A DNA stretch of 64,000 nt from Verrucomicrobiota bacterium (lineage in GTDB: Bacteria > Verrucomicrobiota > Verrucomicrobiia > Opitutales > UBA953): contig BJHS01000002.1 of the NCBI GenBank assembly GCA_014193315.1, forward strand, positions 124,001-188,000. Direction: 5' to 3'. Positions 1-8,486 of this stretch are shown piece by piece; the stretch's first letter is position 1, and every line of letters begins with the position of its first letter. The notes below the pieces were generated by a model. It did not search any database and had not been told where the DNA came from. It worked only from the letters and a program-made list of their open reading frames with translations. A program made the translations under genes and the position numbers.

Positions 1-319
1 GGACTTCGCCGTCCGGACCCGCCCAGATCAGGGCGATGAAAAGCGCGGCGGCGGTCAAGGCGCCGACCGCGAGGAACGTCCAGCCATGCCGGGCGTGGAA
101 ACGATGCCGCCACGTGTGGGTGGACGCGGGGAACCAGCGGGCGTCGAGCCAACGCTCCAGCCCGCAACCACACCAGAGCAGCCAGGCGGTCGCAAGGGTC
201 CCTAGGGTCCAGCACGACCCCGGGGCCGCGAGTTCGCGGGCGAGCAAGACGAAGGCGACACCATCCAACGAAACCATCGCGGGCCAAGCCCACCAGGGAG
301 CGCGGGCGGCGGGAAGCAT
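1..319 (-). CDS. Partial integral membrane protein (5' part of gene)
   Basis: This open frame runs off the left edge of the window; only the first 106 residues are visible. Its ATG shares one base with the TGA of the upstream aminotransferase (TGATG arrangement), which suggests translational coupling. The residues predict three hydrophobic spans, at about 13-30, 39-54 and 80-101, separated by a charged loop with the pattern LERWLDARW and, near residues 70-79, RHRFHARHGW. That loop is reminiscent of membrane proteins described as UbiA-like, but the fragment is too short to assign a function. The overlapping plus-strand frame (36-449) is Arg/Ser/Pro-rich and looks like a shadow. Confidence 0.6.
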   Translation of the reverse strand, partial: MLPAARAPWWAWPAMVSLDGVAFVLLARELAAPGSCWTLGTLATAWLLWCGCGLERWLDARWFPASTHTWRHRFHARHGWTFLAVGALTAAALFIALIWAGPDGEV

Positions 320-1494
320 CAGGAACGTCGACCGGGTGCGCGCGCCACGACTGCTTTCATGCGGCGGAGGATCTCGCGCAGCCGCTCGCGCGGGCAACCA
401 AAGTTCAGGCGCACGTGGCCCGGGCCACCGAAGTCGGCGCCATTGCTGAAGCCGATGCCGCCCTGCTCGAACTCCGCGTGCGGGTCCTCGAACCCGAGTG
501 CGGTGACGTCGAACCAGGCGAGGAAACTCGACTGCGGGCGCTGGCGCAGGACGACGCCCGGCATGCCCTTTAATTCCGCCTCAATAAGGTCGACGTTGCC
601 GCGCAGGTAATCGACGCACTCGAGACGCCAAGCTTCCCCGTGATCGAAGGCCGCCTGCGTGGCTACCAACCCGAACATGTTCTGGTCGAGCGAAAGGCCC
701 TGCAGGACCCGGCGAAAGCGGGTGCGCAAGCCAGCGTCGGGAATGATGGCAAAGCCACAGGTTAATCCCGCGATATTAAAGGTCTTGCTCGCCGCCATCA
801 GCGTCACGGTACGGGCAGCGATATCCTCGCCCAACGCGGCGAAGACGAGATGCTTCGCAGCGGGGTCGAGCACAAGGTCACAGTGAATCTCGTCGGAGCA
901 CACCGTGAGGTCGTGCTTCCGGACGAGCGCGGCAAGGCGATCGAGCTCCGTGCGGTCGAAGACCCGAGCGAGCGGGTTGTATGGGTTGCAGAGCAGGAGT
1001 ACCTTGGTGTGCGGCTGCGCGCAGGCAGCCTCAAGCGCCGCCCAGTCGAAGGTCCAGCGACCATCGACGAAGACCATCTCCAATTTGATGGGGTGGCGCT
1101 CCGAGATGACCGGGGCGCTGAGGAAAGGCGGGTAGACCGGGGCGGTGGTGACGACGGACTCGCCAGGCTTGGAGGCGGCCCGGATGGTCGCATGGATGCC
1201 GGGGACGAGCGAGCACATGAACGTGACCCACTCGGGGTTAATTTCCCAGCCATGGCGGCGGCGCACATGGTTGACGACCGAGGCGAACACGCCGTCACGC
1301 TGCGCCGGGTAACCGAAGACGCCGTGGGCGGCGCGAGCTTGAACGGCGTCAATCACCGCGGGCGGCGACATGAAATCCATGTCGGCGATCCAGCAAGGGA
1401 TGATGTCCTTGTTGGGGTACTTGTTGGGGTACTTGTGCCACTTGGTGCTGTCCGTGCCGGCGCGTTCAGGGCAGCTGTCGAAATTGAAAGCCAT
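319..1494 (-). CDS. PatB/MalY-type PLP aminotransferase / C-S lyase
   Basis: This is a 391-residue fold-type I PLP enzyme of the MalY/PatB family, which typically cleaves cystathionine or cysteine conjugates in the cytoplasm. Visible family marks are the N-terminal GTDSTKWHKY and IADMDF segments (residues 13-41), SDEIHCD (200-206) for the cofactor ring, and ASKTFNIAGL with the likely Schiff-base lysine at 237. I prefer the ATG giving MAFNFDSC; a longer frame to 1584 would add a tail unlike the family. The usual NPHNPxGR motif reads NPYNPLAR. Residues 21-28 are a tandem KYPN duplication encoded by a perfect 12-bp direct repeat. The gene is divergent from ogt and coupled to the membrane-protein gene after it. 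Catalytic specificity (lyase versus aminotransferase) cannot be told from sequence. Confidence 0.88.
   Translation of the reverse strand: MAFNFDSCPERAGTDSTKWHKYPNKYPNKDIIPCWIADMDFMSPPAVIDAVQARAAHGVFGYPAQRDGVFASVVNHVRRRHGWEINPEWVTFMCSLVPGIHATIRAASKPGESVVTTAPVYPPFLSAPVISERHPIKLEMVFVDGRWTFDWAALEAACAQPHTKVLLLCNPYNPLARVFDRTELDRLAALVRKHDLTVCSDEIHCDLVLDPAAKHLVFAALGEDIAARTVTLMAASKTFNIAGLTCGFAIIPDAGLRTRFRRVLQGLSLDQNMFGLVATQAAFDHGEAWRLECVDYLRGNVDLIEAELKGMPGVVLRQRPQSSFLAWFDVTALGFEDPHAEFEQGGIGFSNGADFGGPGHVRLNFGCPRERLREILRRMKAVVARAPGRRS
1411..1434. repeat. 12-bp perfect tandem duplication inside the PatB-like gene
   Basis: GTTGGGGTACTT occurs twice back to back, 1411-1422 and 1423-1434. It adds four codons in frame, so the protein reads KYPNKYPNK just before the conserved IADMDF motif. 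A single copy would give the spacing usual for the family. Confidence 0.9.
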
Positions 1495-1549
1495 GGTCTG
1501 AAGGAAACCTTGGGTTGAACCCTCCGACGGGCAAACGCATTTTGTGCTC

Positions 1550-2017
1550 ATGCCTCCGGCCTGGTCTCTCTCCTCCGCCCGCACCCTCGGCCCCGTCCGG
1601 GTCGGCGTCCGCGCCGGGATGACGGAAGCCGTGACCCCCGATGGTGAGCTCGTCTACCGGACGCCCCTCCCCGTCGCCGCGGCCCGTCGATGGTGGCAGG
1701 ACCTCGGCGGAGATGTGGTCACCGGGCCCCTGCCCACCATCGTCCGCATGCGCGCTTATGGCACCGCCTTTCAGCTCAGCGTCTGGCAGGCCTGTCGCCG
1801 TATCCCCGCAGGCCAAAGGCGGACTTACGGTCAATTGGCCCAAGCCGTCGGGTGCCGCTCGGCGCAGGCGATCGGCACCGCCCTCGGCGCCAACCCACTG
1901 GCCGGAATCATCCCCTGCCACCGGGTCGTCGCGGCGGATGGTCTCGGAGGTTTCGCTTGGGGCGCGGGGCGGAAACAGGCTTGGCTGGAGGCCGAGGTCG
2001 ATGGCACTGCTCGATGA
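1550..2017 (+). CDS. ogt: Methylated-DNA-protein cysteine methyltransferase
   Basis: A 155-residue O6-alkylguanine-DNA alkyltransferase, which repairs O6-methylguanine by moving the alkyl group to its own cysteine. The active-site motif IPCHRVV is at residues 121-127 with Cys123 as acceptor, preceded by the helix-turn-helix region TYGQLAQAVG and by GTALGANP. The position usually holding the arginine finger (AAR-A-V-G) reads SAQAIG, a substitution I believe also occurs in other family members. ATG 1550 is chosen; a GTG two codons upstream or an ATG at 1619 are alternatives, but the latter would remove a beta strand of the N-terminal domain. Its end overlaps comF by 17 bp, indicating co-transcription. 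Confidence 0.9.
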   Translation: MPPAWSLSSARTLGPVRVGVRAGMTEAVTPDGELVYRTPLPVAAARRWWQDLGGDVVTGPLPTIVRMRAYGTAFQLSVWQACRRIPAGQRRTYGQLAQAVGCRSAQAIGTALGANPLAGIIPCHRVVAADGLGGFAWGAGRKQAWLEAEVDGTAR

Positions 2018-2729
2018 CCTCGACCGTGGGCTGGTCGATCTGATTTTCCCCCGCGACTGCGTGGTCACCCAGCGGCCGATGGAAGCTGGCCCGCGCCGGC
2101 ATCTCTCGGAGGCGGGAGCCTTGGAGTTAGCCCGGATCGCCGATCCCCGCTGCCTGCGTTGCGGCCATCCTTTCGACGGGACGCTGGAAGACGACCGGAC
2201 CTGCCCGCACTGTCTCGGCTTGCATCCCGCCTTCGGCCGGGCGGTCTGTCCCTTCCGGGCACGCGGACCCGTCCGGGAAATCATCCACCTGATCAAATAC
2301 GGTGGGCGGCCGTGGCTCGTCGACGATTTAGCCGAGGTGGCGCTGACGGATACGCTCTTTCGGCGTCACCTCATGGGTGCGGTCCTTGTGCCGGTGCCGC
2401 TGCATGCCGGGCGACAAAGGGAACGGGGATATAATCAAGCCGAGCGAGTCGCCGCCTGGCTCGCGCCGCGCCTGCCAGGCTGCACCTTCGCCCCGCTTCT
2501 GGTCAAACCCGACGCAACCATCTCGCAGACCCGCCTCGATCGTCAGGAACGTCGGGCCAATGTCCGGCGGGCCTTCCGACTGGCGCCAGGCAGGGCCATC
2601 GACCCGGAGCGGCGCTACGTCATCCTGGACGATGTCCTGACGACCGGCGCGACCTTGCACGCATGCGCGGCGACCCTGCGCGCCGCGGGCGCGCACCACG
2701 TCGACGCCGCCGCTCTGGCCCACGGGTGA
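2001..2729 (+). CDS. comF: ComF family phosphoribosyltransferase-like protein
   Basis: A 242-residue protein with the two-part ComF layout. An N-terminal zinc-binding segment shows CLRCGHPF and CPHC (residues 51-71). A C-terminal type I phosphoribosyltransferase-like domain follows, with the PRPP-loop signature VILDDVLTTGATL near residues 212-224. RERGYNQ and ISQTRLDRQERRANV, also typical of the family, are present. ComF proteins are linked to DNA uptake and single-strand DNA metabolism in competent bacteria; no other competence gene is visible here. The start lies inside the ogt end, so the two genes are translationally overlapped. It converges with the rluA-like gene, with a dispersed repeat between them. 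Confidence 0.88.
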   Translation: MALLDDLDRGLVDLIFPRDCVVTQRPMEAGPRRHLSEAGALELARIADPRCLRCGHPFDGTLEDDRTCPHCLGLHPAFGRAVCPFRARGPVREIIHLIKYGGRPWLVDDLAEVALTDTLFRRHLMGAVLVPVPLHAGRQRERGYNQAERVAAWLAPRLPGCTFAPLLVKPDATISQTRLDRQERRANVRRAFRLAPGRAIDPERRYVILDDVLTTGATLHACAATLRAAGAHHVDAAALAHG

Positions 2730-2765
2730 GGGCAGCCGAGGCCCAACGCCTCCCCGCCGACTCGC

Positions 2766-2798
2766 CTGGCCAACGGGCCGACCGATCAACAGGTCAAC
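2766..2798 (-). repeat. Dispersed GTTGATCGG/TTGGCCAG repeat, copy 1
   Basis: Read on the minus strand this shows GTTGATCGGTCGGCC-like sequence followed by GTTGGCCAG, matching the family at 8327, 23993, 55857 and 55983. It lies between the convergent comF and rluA-like genes and covers the stop codon of the latter. Confidence 0.55.
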
Positions 2799-3589
2799 GC
2801 CGCAGCCAACTGCGCCTCGGTGCAGCCCATCGGGCCGAGCACAAAGGCGCGCATGTCGGCGGCCAGGGGCGCCGCGAAGACCCGCGTCAGCTTCGGTGAG
2901 CGGAAATCGAGCCGCGCGGCATGCAGCGCCTGACGGCCCATCTCGAGGTGCTTGGCGAGCCGCGGCGTCCAACCATGCGCGATGAACTCGAGGAAGAGCG
3001 TGTCGTCGCCACCGTACATCTTATCACCCACGACCGGGCAGCCGAGCCAAAGCGCGTGGGCCCGGATCTGATGCTTGCGGCCCGTGTGCGGCTGGACGCG
3101 GGCGAGCACATAACCGGCGTTCGCGAGGACCGGCTCGAAGAAGGTGGCCGAGGGTAAGCTGCCGGGCCCCTCGCGCACGGCGGTCTTCACCACGACCTCG
3201 CTCGTCTCATCGGGCCCGAGCGGCTGGTCGACCATGATCGGTTCCGGCAGGACCCCCTTGAGCAAGGCATAGTAAGTCTTGGTGACCCAGCGACGCTCCA
3301 TCGCGGTCTGCGCGGCGGAGGCCGCCTCATAATGTTTGGCGATCAGGATGATACCGCTCGTCTCGCGGTCCAGCCGGCTCACGAGGTGCAGGACCTCCAG
3401 CCCGCGCCACTCCTTCACGGCGCCGACGAGCGAGGACCACGGGCCATTCTTGGACGGGTGGCAGACGAGCCAACCTGGCTTGTCGAATACCAGGTAGTCG
3501 GCGTCCTCCTCGAGCAACCAGTGGGGCAAATCGGCCGGGTCAACCTTGGGAGGCGTGCTGCCAGGCGGGACAAAACTAAAATCGCTCAT
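2786..3589 (-). CDS. RluA-family RNA pseudouridine synthase
   Basis: A 267-residue pseudouridine synthase of the RsuA/RluA superfamily. The catalytic motif SRLDRETSGIIL carries the conserved Asp, and downstream are the family segments KTYYALLKG, QPHTGRKHQIRAH and GCPVVGDKMYGG. An N-terminal S4 domain is absent; the protein begins almost directly with the catalytic domain (YLVFDKPGWLVCHPSK). The target site in rRNA or tRNA cannot be deduced. The start ATG overlaps the folC stop in an ATGA arrangement, so it is likely translated with folC. Confidence 0.88.
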   Translation of the reverse strand: MSDFSFVPPGSTPPKVDPADLPHWLLEEDADYLVFDKPGWLVCHPSKNGPWSSLVGAVKEWRGLEVLHLVSRLDRETSGIILIAKHYEAASAAQTAMERRWVTKTYYALLKGVLPEPIMVDQPLGPDETSEVVVKTAVREGPGSLPSATFFEPVLANAGYVLARVQPHTGRKHQIRAHALWLGCPVVGDKMYGGDDTLFLEFIAHGWTPRLAKHLEMGRQALHAARLDFRSPKLTRVFAAPLAADMRAFVLGPMGCTEAQLAAALTC

Positions 3590-4854
3590 GAGGTGGGCGG
3601 CAGCCGATCTTGGAGGTCCGTCGCCGGTAAAGGCCCGCCGTGGAAGCGAGCGAGGACCTCGCCCACCAGGTACAGTGAGCCGAGGACGACGACCGGGTCG
3701 CCCGGGGCGACGCAGACGCCGGGCGCAGGGAAAAGTTCGGCGACCGTCGACGGGGCCACCTCCGCCCGGATCCCGGACGGGACGAGGGCGGCGAGTTGTT
3801 CCGGCCGACAGGCGCGCTCGTTGTCCGGGGCGACGAGGAGCAAACGCGCGGCGAGCGGCGCGACTTGGGCGAGCAGGTCGCGGGCGCGGTCGACGCCAAG
3901 CGCCCCGACGACCACGGTCGGGGACGGGCAGGCGGCGAGCAGCGGGGCGATGGCGCGGACCCCCTCCTCGTTGTGGGAGCCATCGACGATCAAGGTGCGG
4001 CCATCGGCGAGCGTCAACCGTTGCCAGCGCCCGGCCCAATCGACCTGACGCAACGCCGCCCGGGCGGTCGCGGCTTCCATCGGCAACTCGGTCGCCAACT
4101 CACAGGCGAGCAGGGCGAGCCCGGCGTTGGCCCGCTGATGCTCGCCGACCAAGTTGGTCTCAGGCAGGCCGTCCGGGAAATAATCCTTGAGCCAGCGCAA
4201 CGGAGCGCCGACCTCCTGGGCGCGCGCGGCGATGACGAGCTCCGCCTCCGCCGGGACATACCCGATGACCGCGGGGACGCCGGGCTTGAGGATGCCCGCC
4301 TTCTCCCCGGCGATGGCCGCCAAGGTCGGACCGAGGTATTCCTGGTGGTCGAGCCCGATCGAGGTGATGACGCAGACCTCGGGCTGGCAGGTATTCGTGG
4401 CGTCCAAGCGCCCGCCGAGCCCGGTCTCCAGGATCGTCACGTCGACGCGTCGCAACGCGAACTCGATCCAGGCCGCGGCGGTGATGAGCTCGAAGAACGT
4501 CGGGGCGAGGTCGGGCGCCGTCGCGGCGATGGCGGCGTGGTGCGGCCGGAGGATTTCGGCCAGCTCGACCACGCGGGCATCGGACAACGGGCGCCGGTCG
4601 ACCTGGATGCGTTCGCCGATGGCGATGAGGTGCGGGCTGGTGTATAGGCCGGTACGCCGGCCATGGGCGCGCTGGATCGCCTCGATCATGGCGCAGGTGG
4701 AACCTTTGCCATTGGTGCCCGCCACATGGAAGCACGGCGCGGCGCGCTCCGGGTGGGCGAGGCGCTCGGCCAAGACGGCCATGCGCTCGGTGCCGAGGCG
4801 GGAGCCGAGGTTGCGCAAGCCCGTCAACCAACGGAGGGTGGCGGCGGAAGCCAT
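3586..4854 (-). CDS. folC: Bifunctional folylpolyglutamate / dihydrofolate synthase
   Basis: A 422-residue Mur-ligase-family enzyme that adds glutamate to dihydropteroate and/or tetrahydrofolate using ATP. The P-loop is VAGTNGKGSTCAMIEA near residues 44-59. Other marks are LYTSPHL, ETGLGGRLDATN and SIGLDHQEYLG. A C-terminal ligase domain starts around residue 290 and includes VDGSHNEEG. The ATG at 4854 (MASAATLRW) is preferred; the open frame reaches 5292 only because it passes antiparallel to accD. It follows accD by 17 bp and overlaps the rluA-like gene. The accD-folC pairing is common in bacteria. Confidence 0.93.
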   Translation of the reverse strand: MASAATLRWLTGLRNLGSRLGTERMAVLAERLAHPERAAPCFHVAGTNGKGSTCAMIEAIQRAHGRRTGLYTSPHLIAIGERIQVDRRPLSDARVVELAEILRPHHAAIAATAPDLAPTFFELITAAAWIEFALRRVDVTILETGLGGRLDATNTCQPEVCVITSIGLDHQEYLGPTLAAIAGEKAGILKPGVPAVIGYVPAEAELVIAARAQEVGAPLRWLKDYFPDGLPETNLVGEHQRANAGLALLACELATELPMEAATARAALRQVDWAGRWQRLTLADGRTLIVDGSHNEEGVRAIAPLLAACPSPTVVVGALGVDRARDLLAQVAPLAARLLLVAPDNERACRPEQLAALVPSGIRAEVAPSTVAELFPAPGVCVAPGDPVVVLGSLYLVGEVLARFHGGPLPATDLQDRLPPTS

Positions 4855-4871
4855 AGCCGCTTCGCCGAGGC

Positions 4872-5747
4872 TCAGGCCGCCCGGCGCTTGGTCGCCTTGA
4901 CCTTCACCTTGCGGTGGGCGAGGGCGCGCAGAAGGCTGGCGAGCTTGGCCTTCATCTCCTTGCGGTGGACGATCATGTCGATCAAGCCGCGCTTGAGGAG
5001 GAACTCGGAAGTCTGGAAGCCGTCGGGAAGGTCCTGGTTCGTGGTCTCCTTGATCACGCGGGCGCCGGCAAAGCCGATGAGCGCGGCGGGCTCCGCGACG
5101 ATCACGTCGCCCAAGGTGGCGTAGCTCGCCATCACGCCCGCCATGGTCGGGTTCGTCAGCACTGCGATGTACGGCAGGCCAGCCGTCCGCAACTTGGCGA
5201 GGGCGGCGCTGGTCTTGGCCATCTGCATCAAGGAAAGGATGCCTTCCTGCATGCGGGCGCCACCGGAGGCGCAGACCACCACGCAGGGGCACTTCATCTT
5301 GATCGCGCGCTCGATGGCCCGGGTGACTTTCTCGCCGGCGACGGAGCCCATCGAGGCGCCCATGAACGAGAAGTCCATGATCGCGAGGGAGACCGGCAGG
5401 CCGTCCATCAAGCCATGCCCGCAGACGACCGAGTCGCGGAGACCCGACTTCTTCTGGTGCTGCACGAGCCTTTCCGGGTACGAGCCGCCGGCGGTGAACT
5501 TCAAGGGGTCCTTGGAGGTGAGCTTGGCGTCGGTCTCCTTCCAGGAGCCGTCGTCGATGAGCAGGGCGATCCGGCGCTTGGTCGAAAGTCGCTCATGGTA
5601 GCCGCTGCCCGGGAAGACGTTCCAGTTGGCCTCGAGGTCCTTGGTGTAGACCATCTCGCCGGACTGCGGGCACTTGGTCCAGAGACCCGCCGGGATGTCC
5701 TTCTTCTTCGGGGTCGGGGTGTGGGTACGTTTGCGGAAGACAGCCAT
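4872..5747 (-). CDS. accD: Acetyl-CoA carboxylase carboxyltransferase subunit beta
   Basis: A 291-residue AccD, the half of the carboxyltransferase that together with AccA moves CO2 from carboxybiotin to acetyl-CoA in the first step of fatty-acid synthesis. The crotonase-type core is clear: [35 protein letters not shown] and [14 protein letters not shown]. The N-terminal zinc ribbon is unusual. Where the family has four cysteines (CPxC and CPxC-GYH), this protein has KCPQSGEM and NVFPGSGYH, keeping one cysteine and placing Ser, Phe and Ser at the others. It probably does not bind zinc in the standard way. The C-terminus is a Lys/Arg-rich tail. No accA is in the window. Confidence 0.95.
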   Translation of the reverse strand: MAVFRKRTHTPTPKKKDIPAGLWTKCPQSGEMVYTKDLEANWNVFPGSGYHERLSTKRRIALLIDDGSWKETDAKLTSKDPLKFTAGGSYPERLVQHQKKSGLRDSVVCGHGLMDGLPVSLAIMDFSFMGASMGSVAGEKVTRAIERAIKMKCPCVVVCASGGARMQEGILSLMQMAKTSAALAKLRTAGLPYIAVLTNPTMAGVMASYATLGDVIVAEPAALIGFAGARVIKETTNQDLPDGFQTSEFLLKRGLIDMIVHRKEMKAKLASLLRALAHRKVKVKATKRRAA

Positions 5748-5852
5748 GGTGGAGGCTCCAAGGTTTAGGACTTATCGGGCTTGGCGAAAGGGAAAACCTC
5801 CCGAGAACGAGCCGTCGACGTCGAAAACCGCCATTTAATCGCGGTTATCCGT

Positions 5853-6860
5853 TCAGCCGACGCGCACCCTGGCCCACCAGCTCCAGAGACGTTCACGCCG
5901 CCGCTCGCTCACCCGCTGCTTGAGCGAACGAAAGAGGAAACCCCAGCGGAAGGACCAGAACAATGGCTGGGCGGCGGCGATCCATTCGGACCAAGCGGCG
6001 ATGTCTAATGTGCAACGATAGACGGCCCAGCGGGCGCATTCCCGGCGGGACATCGCCAGGACTCGGCGGCCCTGCCAACGCGACACCCAGCCGCGTTCCA
6101 CCGCGAGGCGGGTATCGCGCTCCCACTGCGGGCCCATCGTCTCGTGAGCCTGCAACCAGCGGAGGTGGCGGGCCCGGGATTCCGGGGTCACGAAGCCCTC
6201 CGCCGCGCTATTGGAGAGGTTGGCCCCATGCTGTCGCCACCGAAGCAAAGGTCGGTCGTCGTAATGGATGACGCCCCGCAGCAAAGCGCGGATCCAGTAA
6301 CAGTTGTCTTCGCCATGGGTACCCATCTGCATCGGCCCGAAATCACGGAACAGGGAGGCACGGTAAGCGGCCGTAGCCCCGCAAACCGGGGCCCCCCCGT
6401 AGAAGCGGGGGTGGGTGCGATGCGAAAAACGGCCACCGGCGGGCTTGGGCGGCGGCGTCCCGAACGGACGGCCCCAAACGTCGACCTTCTGGTAATTGGT
6501 GCAGACGAGTTGGACGGTCGGGTCGAGGAACGCTTCCTCGATCACCCGCAGTCGCGTCGGCTCCGAAATATCGTCCCCGGCCGCAGCCACGATGACCTCG
6601 CCGGTGCAGGCCGCCATCGCGCCGTTGACGTTATTCAGGACGCCGCCGTTGGCCGGACGGTAGGCGCGGACCACGCGGATATGCGGGTGCGGGTAGGCGG
6701 CCAGGGTGGCTTCGATGACTTCCCGGGTGCGGTCGGTCGACGCATCATCGGCGAGGACCAGCTCGAATCCCGGGTGGTCTTGGGTCAACAACGAGTGGAG
6801 CGCCTCCGCGACGAAAGCCTCCTGGTTATAGGTGATCAGGGCGACGCTGAGCGTGGGCAT
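5853..6860 (-). CDS. Glycosyltransferase family 2
   Basis: A 335-residue GT-A fold protein. The N-terminus TLSVALITYNQEAFVAEAL and LVLADDASTDRTREV are the nucleotide-sugar binding strands of GT2 enzymes, and VAAAGDDIS supplies a DxD-like motif. THGEDNCYWIRALLRG is the acceptor-side region. The C-terminal third (WVSRWQGRR...) is Arg/Trp-rich and may lie on the membrane surface. I chose the ATG before PTLSVAL; an upstream TTG would add only five residues. It lies 28 bp after the M20 peptidase gene and 105 bp before accD. The sugar transferred is unknown. Confidence 0.82.
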   Translation of the reverse strand: MPTLSVALITYNQEAFVAEALHSLLTQDHPGFELVLADDASTDRTREVIEATLAAYPHPHIRVVRAYRPANGGVLNNVNGAMAACTGEVIVAAAGDDISEPTRLRVIEEAFLDPTVQLVCTNYQKVDVWGRPFGTPPPKPAGGRFSHRTHPRFYGGAPVCGATAAYRASLFRDFGPMQMGTHGEDNCYWIRALLRGVIHYDDRPLLRWRQHGANLSNSAAEGFVTPESRARHLRWLQAHETMGPQWERDTRLAVERGWVSRWQGRRVLAMSRRECARWAVYRCTLDIAAWSEWIAAAQPLFWSFRWGFLFRSLKQRVSERRRERLWSWWARVRVG

Positions 6861-6887
6861 GGGGCGACAGGGCAAGGCGTGGACCCC

Positions 6888-8267
6888 TCAGCGCCGCGGC
6901 GTCCCCGCGAGTCGCTCAAGCAGCAACTCGTAGGCCGTCACCGCTCGTTCCGCCATGCGGATCTCGAAATTCTCGTCGGGCGCGTGCAAGTTGGAGTCGG
7001 GGGTGAAGAGCCCGATCATGACGGAATCGAGCCCCGTCTCGCGCCGGATGTCGCCGATGATCGGCACGCTGCCGCCCTCGCGCAGGTAGAGCGGGGGCTT
7101 GCCGAAAGCCTCCCCGATGGCCTTGTCCGCCTCCCGGAACGCCCGCGCCAGCACCGGGTTCTGATCTTTCGGCGTGTTCGGCCGGTCGGGCGGGCAAACG
7201 TAGTAGGCGCCGTTGCCCTGCATCTCCTGGATATCGACGCGCACGCCTTTCGGGGCACGGGCGCGGACCGCCTCGGCCACCTTGCGATGCACGAAGACCG
7301 GGTCTTGGCCGGGGACGAGGCGACAGGTGATCTTGGCGAAGACCTTGGAGGGGATGACGGTCTTGGACCCCTTGCCTTGGTAGCCGCCGCCGATGCCATT
7401 GAACTCGAGCGTCGGGGCGAACCGGACGGCCTCGAGCCCGTTGAGCCCGGGCGCGGCATGGAGCTCATCGACGCCAAGGAAGCGACGGTACTCGTCCTCG
7501 TTCATCGGCAGCTTGGCCAGCTGTTCCCGTTCCCAGCGCTCGGGCTGCTGGACTCCATCGTAAAACCCGTCGATCGTGACGGCGTTGTCCGCATCGTGCA
7601 GCGAGGCGCAGAGCTCGGCCAGCGCCTGGATCGGGTTGTAGACCGCGCCGCCGTGCAGGCCGGAATGCAGGTCGGAACGCGGGCCGGTCAGGCCGACCTC
7701 CAGACCGATGATGCCGCGCAGGCCGGTGGTGATGACGATCTGATCGGAAGTCGGCGAAGCCGTGTCGGACAGCACCACGCAGTCGGCCTCGGTGAGTTCA
7801 GCCTTATGGTTATGTAGGAATTCCGGAAAACTCGGGGAGCCGATCTCCTCCTCGCCCTCGATGAGGAAGGTGATGCGCAGCGGAAGGTCGGGCCGGCGCC
7901 GGAGAAGGCGCGTCAAGGCGACCACGGAGACGAGGTGCGGCCCCTTGTTGTCGGCGGTACCGCGGCCCCAGACCTTGCCATCGCGGACGACGGGCTCGAA
8001 GGCCGGCGTGGTCCAAAGGTTCAGCGGGTCGGCCGGCTGGACGTCGTAGTGACCGTAGAGGACGACGTGCGGCCATTCGGCCGGACCGCGGCGACGGGCG
8101 AGCACGATGGGATGCAAGGGGGTCGGGACGACCTCGACCTCCAGCCCGGCTTGTTTAAGGAGACCACAGATATGCAGACGGGCGCCATCCATGCCGGCCT
8201 TGAAAGCCGGGTCGGTGGAGACGCTGGGGTGCTTGACGTACTCGATGAGTTCGCGGACGAGATCCAT
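6888..8267 (-). CDS. M20 family metallopeptidase (dipeptidase)
   Basis: A 459-residue zinc peptidase of the M20 family, closest in layout to cytosolic non-specific dipeptidases. Metal-ligand and catalytic motifs are visible: LYGHYDVQPAD (His and catalytic Asp), GRGTADNKG (bridging Asp) and IEGEEEIGS (catalytic Glu and ligand). The dimerisation domain lies in the middle (GLEVGLTGPRSDLHSG). YLREGGSVPI and PDSNLHAPDENF near the end supply the last ligand. No signal peptide is evident, so it should be cytoplasmic. The start is 219 bp from the divergent tyrS. Confidence 0.9.
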   Translation of the reverse strand: MDLVRELIEYVKHPSVSTDPAFKAGMDGARLHICGLLKQAGLEVEVVPTPLHPIVLARRRGPAEWPHVVLYGHYDVQPADPLNLWTTPAFEPVVRDGKVWGRGTADNKGPHLVSVVALTRLLRRRPDLPLRITFLIEGEEEIGSPSFPEFLHNHKAELTEADCVVLSDTASPTSDQIVITTGLRGIIGLEVGLTGPRSDLHSGLHGGAVYNPIQALAELCASLHDADNAVTIDGFYDGVQQPERWEREQLAKLPMNEDEYRRFLGVDELHAAPGLNGLEAVRFAPTLEFNGIGGGYQGKGSKTVIPSKVFAKITCRLVPGQDPVFVHRKVAEAVRARAPKGVRVDIQEMQGNGAYYVCPPDRPNTPKDQNPVLARAFREADKAIGEAFGKPPLYLREGGSVPIIGDIRRETGLDSVMIGLFTPDSNLHAPDENFEIRMAERAVTAYELLLERLAGTPRR

Positions 8268-8326
8268 CCCCTCATTAGGAGGGTTCGGCGACCAAGGGCA
8301 AGAGAGGGTGACGGACGACCGGCTCA

Positions 8327-8352
8327 GGTTGATCCGTTGATCGGTTGGCCAG
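8327..8352 (+). repeat. Dispersed GTTGATCGG/TTGGCCAG repeat, copy 2
   Basis: GGTTGATCC is followed by GTTGATCGGTTGGCCAG, which is identical over 17 bases to a segment at 24001. It lies in the intergenic space between the divergent M20 peptidase and tyrS genes. Confidence 0.65.
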
Positions 8353-8384
8353 ACCAGGAAAGCGCCTACAAGCTGCCAGGGCCT

Positions 8385-8432
8385 TCACCCTAACTAACCC
8401 TAGCCCAGACCCTGTCCCTCGCCCTAGCCCTT
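8385..8432. repeat. CCCTA-rich imperfect low-complexity tract
   Basis: This part of the 219-bp space between the M20 peptidase gene and tyrS is made of imperfect CCCTA/CCCTG units spaced every 5-8 bases. It codes for nothing credible and may be a degenerate short repeat array. The same gap must also contain the tyrS promoter, which I cannot place. Confidence 0.4.
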
Positions 8433-8486
8433 TGTTACCCCCGCTTTTTTCCTTCCCCCCACCCTCGCTTCGGGGAGAGTGGAGGC

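Noticed and set aside
6144-7817. A 557-residue plus-strand frame opposite the GT2 and M20 peptidase genes.
   Set aside because: It lacks any family signature and is antiparallel to two genes with complete catalytic motifs.
8385-8432. Telomere-like or CRISPR-like repeat in the CCCTA-rich tract.
   Set aside because: Units are of uneven length and sequence with no spacers, so neither applies. No CRISPR array or cas gene is in the window.
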